A DNA stretch of 64,000 nucleotides from Campylobacter pinnipediorum subsp. caledonicus (GTDB lineage: Bacteria > Campylobacterota > Campylobacteria > Campylobacterales > Campylobacteraceae), in assembly GCF_002022005.1 (NCBI RefSeq), contig NZ_CP017258.1, positions 744,001 to 808,000 of the forward strand, given 5' to 3'. A program made the position numbers and the translations under genes. Under the pieces are notes generated by a model, which made no database searches, had not been told where the DNA came from, and saw only the letters and a program-made list of their open reading frames with translations. The stretch's first letter is position 1; each line of letters opens with the position of its first letter. This document shows, in pieces, positions 1-9,722 of the stretch.

Positions 1-879
1 CCGACAAGCTTTATCTTTGTCTGTTGAAATTTCAAATACCAAAGGTAGATGATCTGAGTATTTATGTTCTTTATTTTCTGTTTTTGCAAAACCTTTATTA
101 TTTAATAAATTATTTTTAAAAACTTTAAAACTATCACAAACATATATAAAATCATATTTTGTATCCATAAATTCAGGCGATAAAAGGATATGATCTATAG
201 CTCTTTTTTTACCATAAGCCGCAAAACTATATCTTTGTTTTGGTTCTATAAATTCCCAGAGGTTTATATAATTTTTTGTAATTTGTATGTCGTTTAGTAT
301 GGATTTTTTTCCATAAGGACTATTAAAATCCCCAAGTACTATCGCATTTTTTTCATTTTCTAAAGCTACTCTTAGTGTTCTTTCTGCTTTTTTTTGAGAT
401 GTTATTCCATTTTTCTTAAAAGCCGGAAAGTGATTTATAAAGATACTAAATATTTTTTCATCTTCTTCAAAACTAACTTTTAAAATATCTCTAGTTTTTA
501 CGCCTGCTATACTAAATGATTTTGTTAAAATTGGTCTTAGCTTGGATATTAGTCCGAGTCCAACAGGGGCATTTTTTGTTGTTTTAAAGCTTATAAATTT
601 ATAATCAGTACCTTTTATAAGCTCTTTTAAAACATCTTCATTTTCTATCTCTTGAAGTGCTATTATATCAGCATCTATTGATTTGATTACTTCTTTTATG
701 TTTGCAAGTTTATGTTTGTATTTTTGATAATCCCACGGAGATTTTCCTATTTTAAAATCTCTATATTCGTTGCCATTATTTTCGCCATCAAATAAATTTT
801 CAACATTATAAGTAGCAATTTTTATAGTTTGTGCAAAAATAAAAATAGGTATAAAAAATATAAATATAATTTTATTCAT
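1..879 (-). CDS. Secreted endonuclease/exonuclease/phosphatase family protein (3' end cut by window)
   Basis: This reading frame starts at ATG 879 and runs off the left edge of the window, so the last residues are missing. The first ~16 residues (MNKIIFIFFIPIFIFAQ) form a signal peptide, so the product is probably periplasmic or secreted. The visible order of motifs is that of the DNase I-like EEP fold: ATYNVENLFDG near the N terminus, DADIIALQEIEN with the metal-binding Glu, LGDFNSP, AIDHILLSP and the terminal SDHLPLVFEI catalytic His motif. Family members cleave DNA, RNA or phosphodiesters with a divalent metal; the substrate cannot be told from the sequence. Its start overlaps the trmL stop by four bases (ATGA), so it is the last gene of the bamD-lon-purU-trmL run. 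Confidence 0.85.
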   Translation of the reverse strand, partial: MNKIIFIFFIPIFIFAQTIKIATYNVENLFDGENNGNEYRDFKIGKSPWDYQKYKHKLANIKEVIKSIDADIIALQEIENEDVLKELIKGTDYKFISFKTTKNAPVGLGLISKLRPILTKSFSIAGVKTRDILKVSFEEDEKIFSIFINHFPAFKKNGITSQKKAERTLRVALENEKNAIVLGDFNSPYGKKSILNDIQITKNYINLWEFIEPKQRYSFAAYGKKRAIDHILLSPEFMDTKYDFIYVCDSFKVFKNNLLNNKGFAKTENKEHKYSDHLPLVFEISTDKDKACR

Positions 880-1355
880 ATTTTCTCTCTAAAATCAAAC
901 TCATTTATGTTTTGTCTTATAGCTTCATATGCTATTATGCCAGTGCTTATTGCTAGATTTAAACTTCTTCCATTTTTACCCATGGGAATTGTTATTTTAT
1001 TTTTTGGCATTATATCCATAAGAGTTTCTGGCAATCCAGTGCTTTCTCCTCCAAAAAATATAAAATCACCAGTTTTAAAATTAGCTTCAAAGTAGTTATT
1101 GTTTGTTTTTGTTGTGGCAAAGAAAAACCTATCTTTGAGCTTTATATTTTCTTCTAAAAACTCGTTCAAGCTTTCCCAAATTTTAGGCTCTAGTATCTTC
1201 CAGTAATCAAGTCCAGCTCTTCTTACCGCCTTTTCGCTTAGGTCAAAAACAGTTGGTTTTATGATATGAAGCCTTAAATTTGCATTTACACACAGTCTTC
1301 CTATGGCTCCTGTGTTTTGGGGAATCTGTGGACTTACTAAGACTATATTAAACAT
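876..1355 (-). CDS. trmL: tRNA (cytidine(34)-2'-O)-methyltransferase, SPOUT family
   Basis: A 159-residue SPOUT methyltransferase with TrmL proportions. Recognisable motifs are NTGAIGR (residues 14-20), RAGLDYW (46-52), the knot glycine loop FGGESTGLP (101-109) and RSLNLA (130-135), which line the S-adenosylmethionine pocket. The family 2'-O-methylates the wobble nucleotide of tRNA-Leu isoacceptors. It has no RNA-binding extension, as is usual for TrmL. The ATG overlaps the purU stop by one base (TAATG) and the next gene by four, which suggests translational coupling within one transcript. Confidence 0.9.
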   Translation of the reverse strand: MFNIVLVSPQIPQNTGAIGRLCVNANLRLHIIKPTVFDLSEKAVRRAGLDYWKILEPKIWESLNEFLEENIKLKDRFFFATTKTNNNYFEANFKTGDFIFFGGESTGLPETLMDIMPKNKITIPMGKNGRSLNLAISTGIIAYEAIRQNINEFDFREKI

Positions 1356-2188
1356 TAAAAAACAATAACCTTATTTTCATTTATAAATAATCTATCTTCA
1401 AGTGCTAAATCCAGCGCCTTTGCTAATACATTTTTTTCACAAGCTCTACCTGCTTTTTGCATATCTTTCCAGCTCATTTCGTGGTTTATATTTATTACAT
1501 CTTGAACTATTATTGGACCTTCGTCTAGATTATCATTTACAAAATGAGCAGTTGCTCCTATTATTTTAACTCCTCTTTCAAAGGCTTGTTTATATGGATT
1601 TGCTCCTATGAAAGCCGGTAAAAACGAGTGATGTATGTTTATTATCTTGTTGTTATAGTTTTGGACAAAATTTGGAGTTAATATTCTCATATATTTTGCT
1701 AATACAACATAATCAAAATCATATTTTGCCATAATGTCTAATACTTTTTGTTCATGTTCTTCTCTGCTTAAATTATCAGCACTTACATACTCAAAAGGTA
1801 TATTAAATCTTTCAACTAGACTTCTTAAAACTTCATGATTTGCAACAACTGAAACGATATTTGCGTTTAGCTCACCGCTATCAAATTTGATAAGCAGATC
1901 TCCCAAACAATGGCTCTCTTTTGTAGCAAGTATTATTATATTTTTTTTATTTTTGTGGGTGCAAGATATCTCGGCATTTTTTGGCAATACAGCCTCAAGG
2001 TTGCCTATAAATTCATCTATATTTATATCTCCAATAAGTTCACTTCTCATAAAAAATGTATTATTTTCTTGATCTACAAACTCATTATTTGTTTGTATAT
2101 TTAGCCTGTATTTAAAGACTATATCAGAAATTCTATATATAAGTCCTTTTTCATCATTACATTTTATTTTTAAAACATACTCTTGCAT
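1355..2188 (-). CDS. purU: Formyltetrahydrofolate deformylase
   Basis: PurU hydrolyses 10-formyltetrahydrofolate to formate and tetrahydrofolate, balancing one-carbon units for purine synthesis. At 277 residues it has the usual length. Residues ~1-80 form an ACT-type regulatory domain (KIKCNDEKGLIYRISD). The rest is a formyltransferase-fold hydrolase with HHSFLP (186-191) and LDEGPI (221-226), the catalytic His and Asp motifs. It lies 31 bases after lon and abuts trmL, so it probably belongs to the same transcript. The family assignment is secure; no regulation is visible. Confidence 0.93.
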   Translation of the reverse strand: MQEYVLKIKCNDEKGLIYRISDIVFKYRLNIQTNNEFVDQENNTFFMRSELIGDINIDEFIGNLEAVLPKNAEISCTHKNKKNIIILATKESHCLGDLLIKFDSGELNANIVSVVANHEVLRSLVERFNIPFEYVSADNLSREEHEQKVLDIMAKYDFDYVVLAKYMRILTPNFVQNYNNKIINIHHSFLPAFIGANPYKQAFERGVKIIGATAHFVNDNLDEGPIIVQDVININHEMSWKDMQKAGRACEKNVLAKALDLALEDRLFINENKVIVF

Positions 2189-2219
2189 ATTTTTCCCTTT
2201 AACATTTAAAATCTACTCG

Positions 2220-4628
2220 CTATTTCACAAGTGCATTTTTTAATACATCATCTATCATATCAACAGGAATGATTTTCATATCTTTTTTTACATCCTCTGG
2301 TATATCTTCCAAATCTCTTTCATAATTTTTTCTTGGTATTAGTGCTAGTTTTATGTCTGCTTTGTGTGCAGCTATAAGCTTTTCTTTTAGCCCTCCTATA
2401 GGAAGCACTCTTCCGCTTAGTGTTATCTCGCCAGTCATTGCTACATCGTGTCTTACTTTTATGTCTGTAAGTATAGATGCTATTGCTGTTACCATTGTGA
2501 TACCAGCACTTGGACCATCTTTTGGCGTAGCACCTTCAGGAACGTGCAAATGCAGATCAAATCTCCTATACACATCGCTAGGCTCAAGCTTTCTTTTATC
2601 GTCATCAAATTTAGGAATTATACTCATTGGTACTTTTATTTTTTTATTGTCTATGAGAACCTTGACAACGCTAAATGCTATCTGGGCGCTTTCTTTCATA
2701 ACATCTCCAAGCTGCCCTGTTATTTGCATATTTCCTTTGCCTTGTAGGCGAATAGCCTCTATTCTAAGAACATCTCCGCCAACACTAGTCCAAGCTAGAC
2801 CATTTACTTGACCTATTTTATCTTTTTTGTCTGCTTGTTCTATTTCAAATACTTTCTTTTCTAAAAATTCTTTTAGGTTTTTAGAATTTACTGTTATTTT
2901 TCCTTGGTTGTCTGTAAGTATTTTTTTTGCTACTTTTCTTAGTATATCCGCTATTTTCCTACGTAAATTTCTAACTCCACTCTCTCTTGTGTATTCTGAA
3001 ATCATCATTACTATAGCATCTTTGGTTATATTTACATCAACAGGTTTTAGTCCATGCTTTTTAAGCTCTTGTGGTATTAGGTATTTTTTTGCTATCTCAA
3101 ATTTTTCTTGAGGCGTGTATGAGCTAAGATGTATAAACTCCATCCTATCGCGAAGTGGAGCAGGTATCATACTTATATCATTTGCAGTAGCTATAAAAAT
3201 AACCTTGCTTAGGTCTATATTGAAGTTAAGATAATAATCTCTAAATTTATTATTTTGTTCAGGGTCTAATATCTCAAGTAATACAGCCGTAGGATCCCCG
3301 CGGTAGCTTCTTCCTACTTTATCTATCTCATCTAATACAATAACAGGATTCATTTGTTTGGCTTCTATAAGTCCTTGAACTATACGACCAGGCATAGCAC
3401 CTATATATGTTCTTCTGTGTCCCCTTAGTTCATTCACATCTTCAAGTCCGCCTAGAGCTATTCTTACTAACTCTCTTTTAAGTGCTTTTGCTATTGAGTT
3501 TGCCAAGCTTGTTTTTCCAACTCCTGGAGGTCCCGCAAAGCAAAGTATAGCTCCATTATTAGCCTTTTCATCTACGCCTCTAAGTTCTAATAACTCTCTT
3601 AAGGCAAAATACTCTTCTATTCTTTCTTTTGGTTTTTCTAAGCTATGATGATCTGCATTTAGTCTTTTTGATACTTCTATTATTGATGATTTTTTCTTAG
3701 ATACATTTTCAAATGGAACCTCAAGAGTCCAGTCAAGATAGCTTTGTATCGTGTTTGCATCGGCAGAGTCTTGGTGCATACGAGATAGTTTTTCTATCTG
3801 TTTTTTTATCTCTTTATATGCATCTTCGCCCATAAATTTCTTTTTGTTTTCTAGTTTTTTCTTATATTCTTCTATCTCTTCATCACGACTAGTGTCGCTT
3901 CCTAGTTCTGCTTGAATTTGTTTTAATTGCTCTTTTAGAAAATATTCTTTATTGTGTTTATCAATTTTTGAGTGAACTTTGTTTTTTATCTCTTTTTGAA
4001 GTTTATTTGCCTCTATTTCTTCTATGATATAGTCTATAAGTTTTAAAAGTCTCTGCTCTAAGTCTTCTTCTATAAAAAAACTATAAGCTATTTGTTTTTT
4101 TAATCTTAATGCGCTAGAAAGCAAGTCGCATACTCTTATAGGCTCTACACTTTCTTCTATAGTTTTAAGCAAGTCAGGTGGAAAAAGATGGCTTATAGCG
4201 CTTAGTTCTCTAGCTTTTTCTCTTAAAACCACAAGTAAAGCTTCTGTCTTGGCTGTAGATGGTCTTGTGATGTTTAGCTTATCTACTAATGCGACTAATG
4301 GGCTAGTGCTTGTTTGATTGATTATTTTTGCTTTATCTACCCCTTGAAAAAGAATCTTCACACGACCATCTGGTAAAGGAACTTTTCTCATTATAGTTCC
4401 TAATACTCCAGTGTCATATATGCTGTTAAAATTTCTTTCGCCATCTTGATTTGGCTTGGATGAAACAACTAGTATTGATGTTTCGTTTTGTATGGCTAGT
4501 TCAAGTGCTCTTAAGTTTTCTTCATCACTTAAAAAAAGTGGAGTTATCATAAATGGATATAAAAATAACTCATCTTCAACTATAATTGGAATTTCTGTCG
4601 GTAAAAATTTATTTTCATCTAATTGCAA
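2220..4628 (-). CDS. lon: ATP-dependent Lon protease
   Basis: An 802-residue LonA protease that degrades misfolded and regulatory proteins in the cytoplasm as a hexamer. It shows the N-terminal substrate-binding domain (~1-200), a helical linker (~210-310), an AAA+ module with Walker A GPPGVGKT (~363-370) and Walker [10 protein letters not shown], and the C-terminal Ser-Lys peptidase with DGPSAG (Ser ~707) and GGLKEK (Lys ~750). All catalytic elements are intact. It sits nine bases after bamD, so it is probably read from a promoter upstream of bamD. I see no HrcA- or HspR-type repeat in the short gap. Confidence 0.97.
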   Translation of the reverse strand: MQLDENKFLPTEIPIIVEDELFLYPFMITPLFLSDEENLRALELAIQNETSILVVSSKPNQDGERNFNSIYDTGVLGTIMRKVPLPDGRVKILFQGVDKAKIINQTSTSPLVALVDKLNITRPSTAKTEALLVVLREKARELSAISHLFPPDLLKTIEESVEPIRVCDLLSSALRLKKQIAYSFFIEEDLEQRLLKLIDYIIEEIEANKLQKEIKNKVHSKIDKHNKEYFLKEQLKQIQAELGSDTSRDEEIEEYKKKLENKKKFMGEDAYKEIKKQIEKLSRMHQDSADANTIQSYLDWTLEVPFENVSKKKSSIIEVSKRLNADHHSLEKPKERIEEYFALRELLELRGVDEKANNGAILCFAGPPGVGKTSLANSIAKALKRELVRIALGGLEDVNELRGHRRTYIGAMPGRIVQGLIEAKQMNPVIVLDEIDKVGRSYRGDPTAVLLEILDPEQNNKFRDYYLNFNIDLSKVIFIATANDISMIPAPLRDRMEFIHLSSYTPQEKFEIAKKYLIPQELKKHGLKPVDVNITKDAIVMMISEYTRESGVRNLRRKIADILRKVAKKILTDNQGKITVNSKNLKEFLEKKVFEIEQADKKDKIGQVNGLAWTSVGGDVLRIEAIRLQGKGNMQITGQLGDVMKESAQIAFSVVKVLIDNKKIKVPMSIIPKFDDDKRKLEPSDVYRRFDLHLHVPEGATPKDGPSAGITMVTAIASILTDIKVRHDVAMTGEITLSGRVLPIGGLKEKLIAAHKADIKLALIPRKNYERDLEDIPEDVKKDMKIIPVDMIDDVLKNALVK

Positions 4629-4637
4629 AAGGCACTC

Positions 4638-5285
4638 CTAATTAAATATTCTTCTATACCAAGGACGTTCTGGATTTAAAATTTTTGCATCGTTTAAAGG
4701 AGATTGCTTAAGTTTTTCTTTATATATCTCTGCTGAAATATCTCTTCCTGTTCTTATGTATAGGTCTGCTATATCTTTATCTAAACTATAAATAGCTAGT
4801 TTAAACTTAACAAGCATTGTTTGCACTAAAGGTTTAAACTTTGTATTTGGATATAGATATAAAAACTTTTCTATAGAATTTATACTATCTTGCATTAGTT
4901 TTTGGTTTCTATTTGGTTGTAAAAATGAGTCAAAATTTGCTTTTATCTTTAAAAACTCCGCAAATTCTGTTTTTTCTGCATTATCCCCATATCTTTTTAC
5001 ATACTCATTAAGATAGAAGTTAGCAAGTAAATACTCTTCATTGTTTGCATGAGCCTGAGATAGTATCATAAGTATTTGTTCTAGCAAAGGAGATGCCACA
5101 TGTTCACTAGCCATAGATACATAATACTTATCAGCTAGCTCTAGTTCATTAGCTTTGATATTTTCTAATATCTGTGAATACCACTCGTCTGGTGTGAGAT
5201 TGTATAGTTTAGCTTGTTTATCAGAACATCCTAAAAACATAACAACTAAAAAAATTGATGCCAAAAACTTATAGATATTTATCAT
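4638..5285 (-). CDS. bamD: Outer membrane protein assembly lipoprotein BamD
   Basis: A 215-residue lipoprotein: a short hydrophobic signal ends in the lipobox FLGC (Cys ~20), followed by TPR-like helices in the BamD/ComL/YfiO pattern (TPDEWYSQILENIK, then repeated helix pairs to ~residue 200). BamD is the essential lipoprotein partner of BamA in inserting beta-barrel proteins into the outer membrane. It is the first gene of the leftward lon group and diverges from fliW across 139 bp. An AAGGA ribosome-binding site lies just upstream of ATG 5285. The family call rests on the lipobox, length and helix pattern. Confidence 0.88.
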   Translation of the reverse strand: MINIYKFLASIFLVVMFLGCSDKQAKLYNLTPDEWYSQILENIKANELELADKYYVSMASEHVASPLLEQILMILSQAHANNEEYLLANFYLNEYVKRYGDNAEKTEFAEFLKIKANFDSFLQPNRNQKLMQDSINSIEKFLYLYPNTKFKPLVQTMLVKFKLAIYSLDKDIADLYIRTGRDISAEIYKEKLKQSPLNDAKILNPERPWYRRIFN

Positions 5286-5387
5286 TGTATTCCTTACGTA
5301 AATTAAAATAATTTGTTATTTTACATTGTTTGGGATTATTTTTATATAAATTTTTGCATATTTTTAGTTTTTTAATTAAAAAGATGA

Positions 5388-5393
5388 TACAAT
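5388..5393 (+). promoter_or_regulatory. Putative -10 element for fliW
   Basis: TACAAT preceded by an A/T-rich tract, 32 bases upstream of the fliW ATG. Campylobacter vegetative promoters typically show a TATAAT-like -10 and no firm -35 box, which fits here. I see no clear sigma28 or sigma54 motif in this gap. Confidence 0.5.
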
Positions 5394-5424
5394 GTTACAA
5401 TTTTTATATCAAGGAGATTAAAAT

Positions 5425-5808
5425 ATGATTTTTACTGTTAAAAGCCCTATACTAGGTTTTGAACATATAAAAACTATGGAGCTTATAGAGCTTGATAAGT
5501 TTTTTGTAAAACTCCAAAGCAAAGACGATAATACATCTTTTACTATGATAAATCCTTATGCTTTAAGAAATTATGAATTTGATATTCCAACATACTACGA
5601 AGATCTTATGGATATCAAAAACAGCAGTGAGCTTAGAGTTTATAACATACTTGTGGTTGCTACACCTTTAGAGAAATCTACTGTAAATTTTATAGCTCCT
5701 ATAGTTTGTAATATGGACAATATGACACTTTCTCAGATAGTTCTTGATGTTGTGTCTTATCCTGATTACAAACAAGCTGAGGTTATAGAAAGCTTTATAC
5801 AAAAATAG
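5425..5808 (+). CDS. fliW: Flagellar assembly factor FliW
   Basis: A 127-residue protein matching the FliW family: the opening ([19 protein letters not shown]), [17 protein letters not shown] and the central [18 protein letters not shown] strand are typical. FliW binds the global RNA-binding regulator CsrA and also flagellin, linking flagellin export to translation of flaA. A good AAGGAG ribosome-binding site stands before ATG 5425. It is transcribed away from bamD, and the secreted PA14-like gene starts 15 bases after its stop, so that gene may be co-transcribed. Confidence 0.92.
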   Translation: MIFTVKSPILGFEHIKTMELIELDKFFVKLQSKDDNTSFTMINPYALRNYEFDIPTYYEDLMDIKNSSELRVYNILVVATPLEKSTVNFIAPIVCNMDNMTLSQIVLDVVSYPDYKQAEVIESFIQK

Positions 5809-5823
5809 GAGATATTGAGTAAA

Positions 5824-8800
5824 ATGAAAAATAATAAAATTTTATTTGCATTTGCAAGTATTTTATTGCTATCTGTTTTGGATTTGAGTGCCGAAAGGGT
5901 TACGGCTAATTATTATAAAGAGGGTTCCGGGAGAAATTTTAACCAATTTACAAATAAATCTAATCGTGAACGTAGTGATGGCAAAGGTAAGTATTCGTCC
6001 GTTTCTACCAAAGTTAAGGCACCAGTATCTAAAAACAGCAGATGTTATGATGAGCAATACTCTGAGATGAGAACAGAAAATGGCCCAGATGGTAATTATA
6101 AAGATAGAGCTATATCTTTTGACTATTGGCCTGGATATTATCCACCAGATAGAAAGATTTGGAATTACGGTTGTGCTAAAGATTCATATTTTAGATTTCC
6201 ATTTCCAATGCTTGTAGAATTTGATAAAGGAAATACTTATAGTAGTAATGGTTTATATAAGTGGACCTCGGTATGGGAAGGTTATATTGATATACCACAA
6301 GATGGAGAATGGAGATTTAGTCTTACTATACAAGGTAAAGCATTATTAACAATATGCGATGTTGAAGCTTCTAAAAATAAAGAATGTTTTTATGGTAACA
6401 GCACAACAACATACAACAAAAAATACTCATCTTATTGGTATAAGTATGCATATGGATATAATGATAACGATGCTATAATTATAAAAAAATTAAAAAAAGG
6501 CGATAAGCTAAGATTCAGGCTTATATATGAGAGTGCAGATTGGAGTATACATAAAACATCTAGTATACATCTAAAATGGATCAATGGCGATGACATTAAT
6601 AGAAATAAAGGTAATTGCGTTACACCTCATGAATTACAACCGCCAAAAACAAACAGAAATGATACAAGTATATTTACTCAAAATGGTAAATGCGGTATGC
6701 AAATAGTAGATTTCGAATATAAAGCATCAAAATCTGATATAGAGTACCGTGTAGTTGAAGATGAGTATGTAGATGCTTATGTTAAAGATAATAGTAAAGA
6801 TTTTGATTGGTTGTGGAATAGTCCTATAAGGACAAAAGATATTGGCGATACTAATAAATTTTGTATTATCATGGGGACAAAAGACCCAAATGGTAAGTAT
6901 GTTGAAGTAAAAGAAAATCAAAGTAAAATAGTAGGTGCTCGTATAAGATATAAAGATTACCAAGGTAATGATACGATGCGCACACTTGTAAATGATAAAG
7001 GTGACTATATGGTAAGAACACCTGGTAGTGATAAAACTATAAAAGATGAAAATAGCAAAAGTTGTTTTAGGATGACAACTGTTTCAGAAAAACTTATAAC
7101 CAAAGATGCCTATTTTCAAGTTTTTGAATTTACAAATAATGACAACAATAAATTTTCTGTTCCTGATAAATTTAGGTATGATATAAAAGCTGGAACTACT
7201 GATTCTGATCATTTTTCTTTTAAACCTATTGGGTATGCTCTTAGCTTTAGTGAAAATAGTGGTAATAAAAAAATAGAGCCTACAGAGATCGATAAAAAAT
7301 TATCAAATATATCTAACTCTGTTTTATATCTTACTTCTGGTAAGACATACACCGTTACAGCAAAAGCACAAAGAAAAGATCTAGAAAATTTAGCTATAAA
7401 AGATATAACTCAATATAATTCAACTGAAAAATCTGGTGATGTTACAACTGTAGTTGGTAGATATGATACGGATATAAAAGATAATGGTCCTTTACTTATT
7501 TCATATGTAAATGGAAAAACATGTAAAGATAATGGAAAAAATTTGCCTAATGTCAAATTTGACATTAGGTTTTCTGATAATGTTGCAAGTAATTTTATTA
7601 GCGATATTAATGATGATAATGTTATGAAGTTTAAAACAAATATGGTTGATAAAACATGGACAGCAATAGACCAAACAAATGATCAAAATAAAATTTCTAA
7701 ATACGGTTATGAGTGTAAAGTTCCATCAAAACAGACAAAAAATGAATTTGATAAAAATTTGGTTGATTGTTATATATCAACTGTTGTTCCAGCTTATGTT
7801 GAGTTTATTCCTGCTAGTTTTGATATAACAAAGTCAGTAGAAAACTTTAATAGTAGCAGCTTTACTTATCTAAATACCTTAAATGCAGATTCTTATCGTA
7901 TGAAAGCATTTTTAAATATCGGGTTGACTCCAAAAAATGCTAAAAATCAAGAAGTATCTAACTTCACTAAAGATTGTTATGCGAAAGATTTGGATATTGT
8001 TTTATCTTACGATTGGGATAAAATTCTTAATAATAATAGTGATACAACATTAATAGATAAAAAGAAAGAATTATCTGCAAATAATCAAAATACAGCTAGC
8101 AGGATGAAATTTGCTCAAGACAGCAAAGAGGTTTATATAAATAGTAACAATAAAGATAACAAATTTAAATCTGCTAAATATTCTGGAAATGAATATAGCA
8201 ATTATAACTATTCAGATCTTACAAATTCAGCACCTTTTTCAATCTCCAAAAATTTATTTACAAGCAATACAGCTACTGCTAAAATAGGATTTAACTTTGA
8301 TAAAGATCACAAAAAACCTGAAAATCCATTTGCTGTATATCCTAAAGAGTTTAGTTTGAGTGATTTAAAAATCAAAGATACAAATAATCCTATTGATATA
8401 AAAATTAATGATATAACTACTGGCATGGGGTCTAGTTATGCCACTATGGTTTATGGTAGAGTAACTGCTCCTTATCAAGAGGGTCCAAAAGATGGATTTA
8501 AGGGTAAGATATATTATACTTTTTATTGCGATATTGATTGTAGTTCAAAAATAAGTTCAACATTAAAAGGAGAGTCTATAGGTAACTATGTTGTAAATTT
8601 ATCGCATAATGATTCTTATTTTGGTATCATGGATGATTCTTATGATTCTAATTTTGCTACAAAATTAGTATTTGATTCTACTACTAGCAATAGAATTAGC
8701 AAAGGTGTAGAAAATGTTAATTTTAGTAATGAAAAAAGTGTAAAAGATACTATAAAACTTAAAATGTCTAAAGCTCCTTGGCTGATTTTTAATGAAAATT

Positions 8801-8979
8801 ATCCTACTTATGATTATAATGAGATAAAAGTTGGTTTCTTTGGTGCAAATGGTAATTGGGCTGGAAAGTCTTATGATGGAAAGGGAGAAGATAAAAATAA
8901 TGCTGGTAAGTTTATATTAGATGAACTACCTAATGATGTTAATGTGCCGGTTAGAAAAAATAGGAGAATTGACTGGTGA
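5824..8979 (+). CDS. Large secreted protein with PA14-like domain, first gene of a pilin cassette
   Basis: I do not recognise a named family over the full ~1051 residues. The frame also opens at TTG 5815, but AGGAGA (5807-5812) lies too close to that codon, so I choose ATG 5824. A signal peptide of ~23 residues ends at DLSA/ERV. Around residues 130-255 there is a PA14-like pattern: WTSVWEGYIDIPQDGEWRF, an LTI(C)D strand, a KKGDKLRFRLIYES strand and IHLKW. The remainder is beta-rich, Asn/Lys/Ser-rich and carries several dispersed cysteines. The stop overlaps the GTG of the first prepilin gene by four bases. The context suggests a surface or pilus-tip adhesin held by minor pilins; that role is inferred. 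A 24-bp perfect palindrome lies inside the gene at 7546-7569. Confidence 0.75.
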   Translation: MKNNKILFAFASILLLSVLDLSAERVTANYYKEGSGRNFNQFTNKSNRERSDGKGKYSSVSTKVKAPVSKNSRCYDEQYSEMRTENGPDGNYKDRAISFDYWPGYYPPDRKIWNYGCAKDSYFRFPFPMLVEFDKGNTYSSNGLYKWTSVWEGYIDIPQDGEWRFSLTIQGKALLTICDVEASKNKECFYGNSTTTYNKKYSSYWYKYAYGYNDNDAIIIKKLKKGDKLRFRLIYESADWSIHKTSSIHLKWINGDDINRNKGNCVTPHELQPPKTNRNDTSIFTQNGKCGMQIVDFEYKASKSDIEYRVVEDEYVDAYVKDNSKDFDWLWNSPIRTKDIGDTNKFCIIMGTKDPNGKYVEVKENQSKIVGARIRYKDYQGNDTMRTLVNDKGDYMVRTPGSDKTIKDENSKSCFRMTTVSEKLITKDAYFQVFEFTNNDNNKFSVPDKFRYDIKAGTTDSDHFSFKPIGYALSFSENSGNKKIEPTEIDKKLSNISNSVLYLTSGKTYTVTAKAQRKDLENLAIKDITQYNSTEKSGDVTTVVGRYDTDIKDNGPLLISYVNGKTCKDNGKNLPNVKFDIRFSDNVASNFISDINDDNVMKFKTNMVDKTWTAIDQTNDQNKISKYGYECKVPSKQTKNEFDKNLVDCYISTVVPAYVEFIPASFDITKSVENFNSSSFTYLNTLNADSYRMKAFLNIGLTPKNAKNQEVSNFTKDCYAKDLDIVLSYDWDKILNNNSDTTLIDKKKELSANNQNTASRMKFAQDSKEVYINSNNKDNKFKSAKYSGNEYSNYNYSDLTNSAPFSISKNLFTSNTATAKIGFNFDKDHKKPENPFAVYPKEFSLSDLKIKDTNNPIDIKINDITTGMGSSYATMVYGRVTAPYQEGPKDGFKGKIYYTFYCDIDCSSKISSTLKGESIGNYVVNLSHNDSYFGIMDDSYDSNFATKLVFDSTTSNRISKGVENVNFSNEKSVKDTIKLKMSKAPWLIFNENYPTYDYNEIKVGFFGANGNWAGKSYDGKGEDKNNAGKFILDELPNDVNVPVRKNRRIDW

Positions 8980-9722
8980 AAACTAGAGGTTTTTCCCTTA
9001 TAGAGGTTATTGTTTCTATAGTTATTATAGCAATTACCTCTTTGAGCGTTCCTGTGATTATAAGTGTAACCTCAGAAGCTAATCTGAGGTTTACCATTCA
9101 AGAGATGTTGCTTAATGCTAAGACATATTTAAATACGGTTCTTAAGTCACAATATACCTGTGCTTATATAGGGGAAAATCCTAGCTCACCTATGCCTAGG
9201 TTTGCTTTAAATAAAGATACAATTGAACATGGCTATATGCAAAAAAAAGATCCCAATTTTTCTTTAGGAAGTTATGACTTTTATAAGAAATATAAACTAA
9301 ATCCACATGAAAGAAGGATTATCTTATCTGCCACTGATTTATATCCCAAGACAGATCCAAATAATTTTCATGAACATTATAGTGATAAATGCTCATCTTT
9401 ATCAGCTGCATCATCGTACGGTATTAAAACAATTTGGTCTTACAATGGTATTGATGATGTAAAAATGTCTCCTGATGCAAATAACGATCGTGATTTTGTT
9501 ACAGAAGCTAGTTATGGGGTTAAAGTTAATATTGAAAAAGATCCCTTTAATGATAGTCGTTATGAGCAAAAAAGCTATGACAAAGATTTAGCACTTGTTT
9601 CTGTTGATATAAAATCTGATAGATTAAAAGATGATAATTTAGGCGATCCAAAAATAAGACTTTTAGCTATAACTGCTAACATAGGAGACTCTCCTATAAT
9701 TCAAACTAGAGAATTTAAATGA
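8976..9722 (+). CDS. Prepilin-type protein, PilV/GspI-like
   Basis: A 248-residue protein with a class III prepilin signal: a short basic leader MKTRG, cleavage after Gly5, then FSLIEVIVSIVII with the conserved Glu at +5. After the hydrophobic helix come ~220 residues of globular sequence with cysteines around QYTC and DKCSS that could form a disulfide. The GTG start overlaps the upstream stop by four bases and its own stop overlaps the next gene by four, so the cassette is translationally coupled. It is probably a minor pilin or pseudopilin assembled at the inner membrane after PilD-type processing. Whether it serves a type IV pilus, type II secretion or DNA uptake cannot be decided from this window. 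Confidence 0.82.
   Translation: MKTRGFSLIEVIVSIVIIAITSLSVPVIISVTSEANLRFTIQEMLLNAKTYLNTVLKSQYTCAYIGENPSSPMPRFALNKDTIEHGYMQKKDPNFSLGSYDFYKKYKLNPHERRIILSATDLYPKTDPNNFHEHYSDKCSSLSAASSYGIKTIWSYNGIDDVKMSPDANNDRDFVTEASYGVKVNIEKDPFNDSRYEQKSYDKDLALVSVDIKSDRLKDDNLGDPKIRLLAITANIGDSPIIQTREFK

Noticed and set aside
2353-2811. 152-codon plus-strand frame opposite lon
   Set aside because: It is antisense to conserved Lon catalytic-domain codons, has low-complexity Ser/Ile/Leu composition and no ribosome-binding site; an antisense shadow.
5815-5823. TTG start for the PA14-like protein
   Set aside because: Only two bases separate it from AGGAGA; ATG 5824 has workable spacing and gives a cleaner signal peptide.
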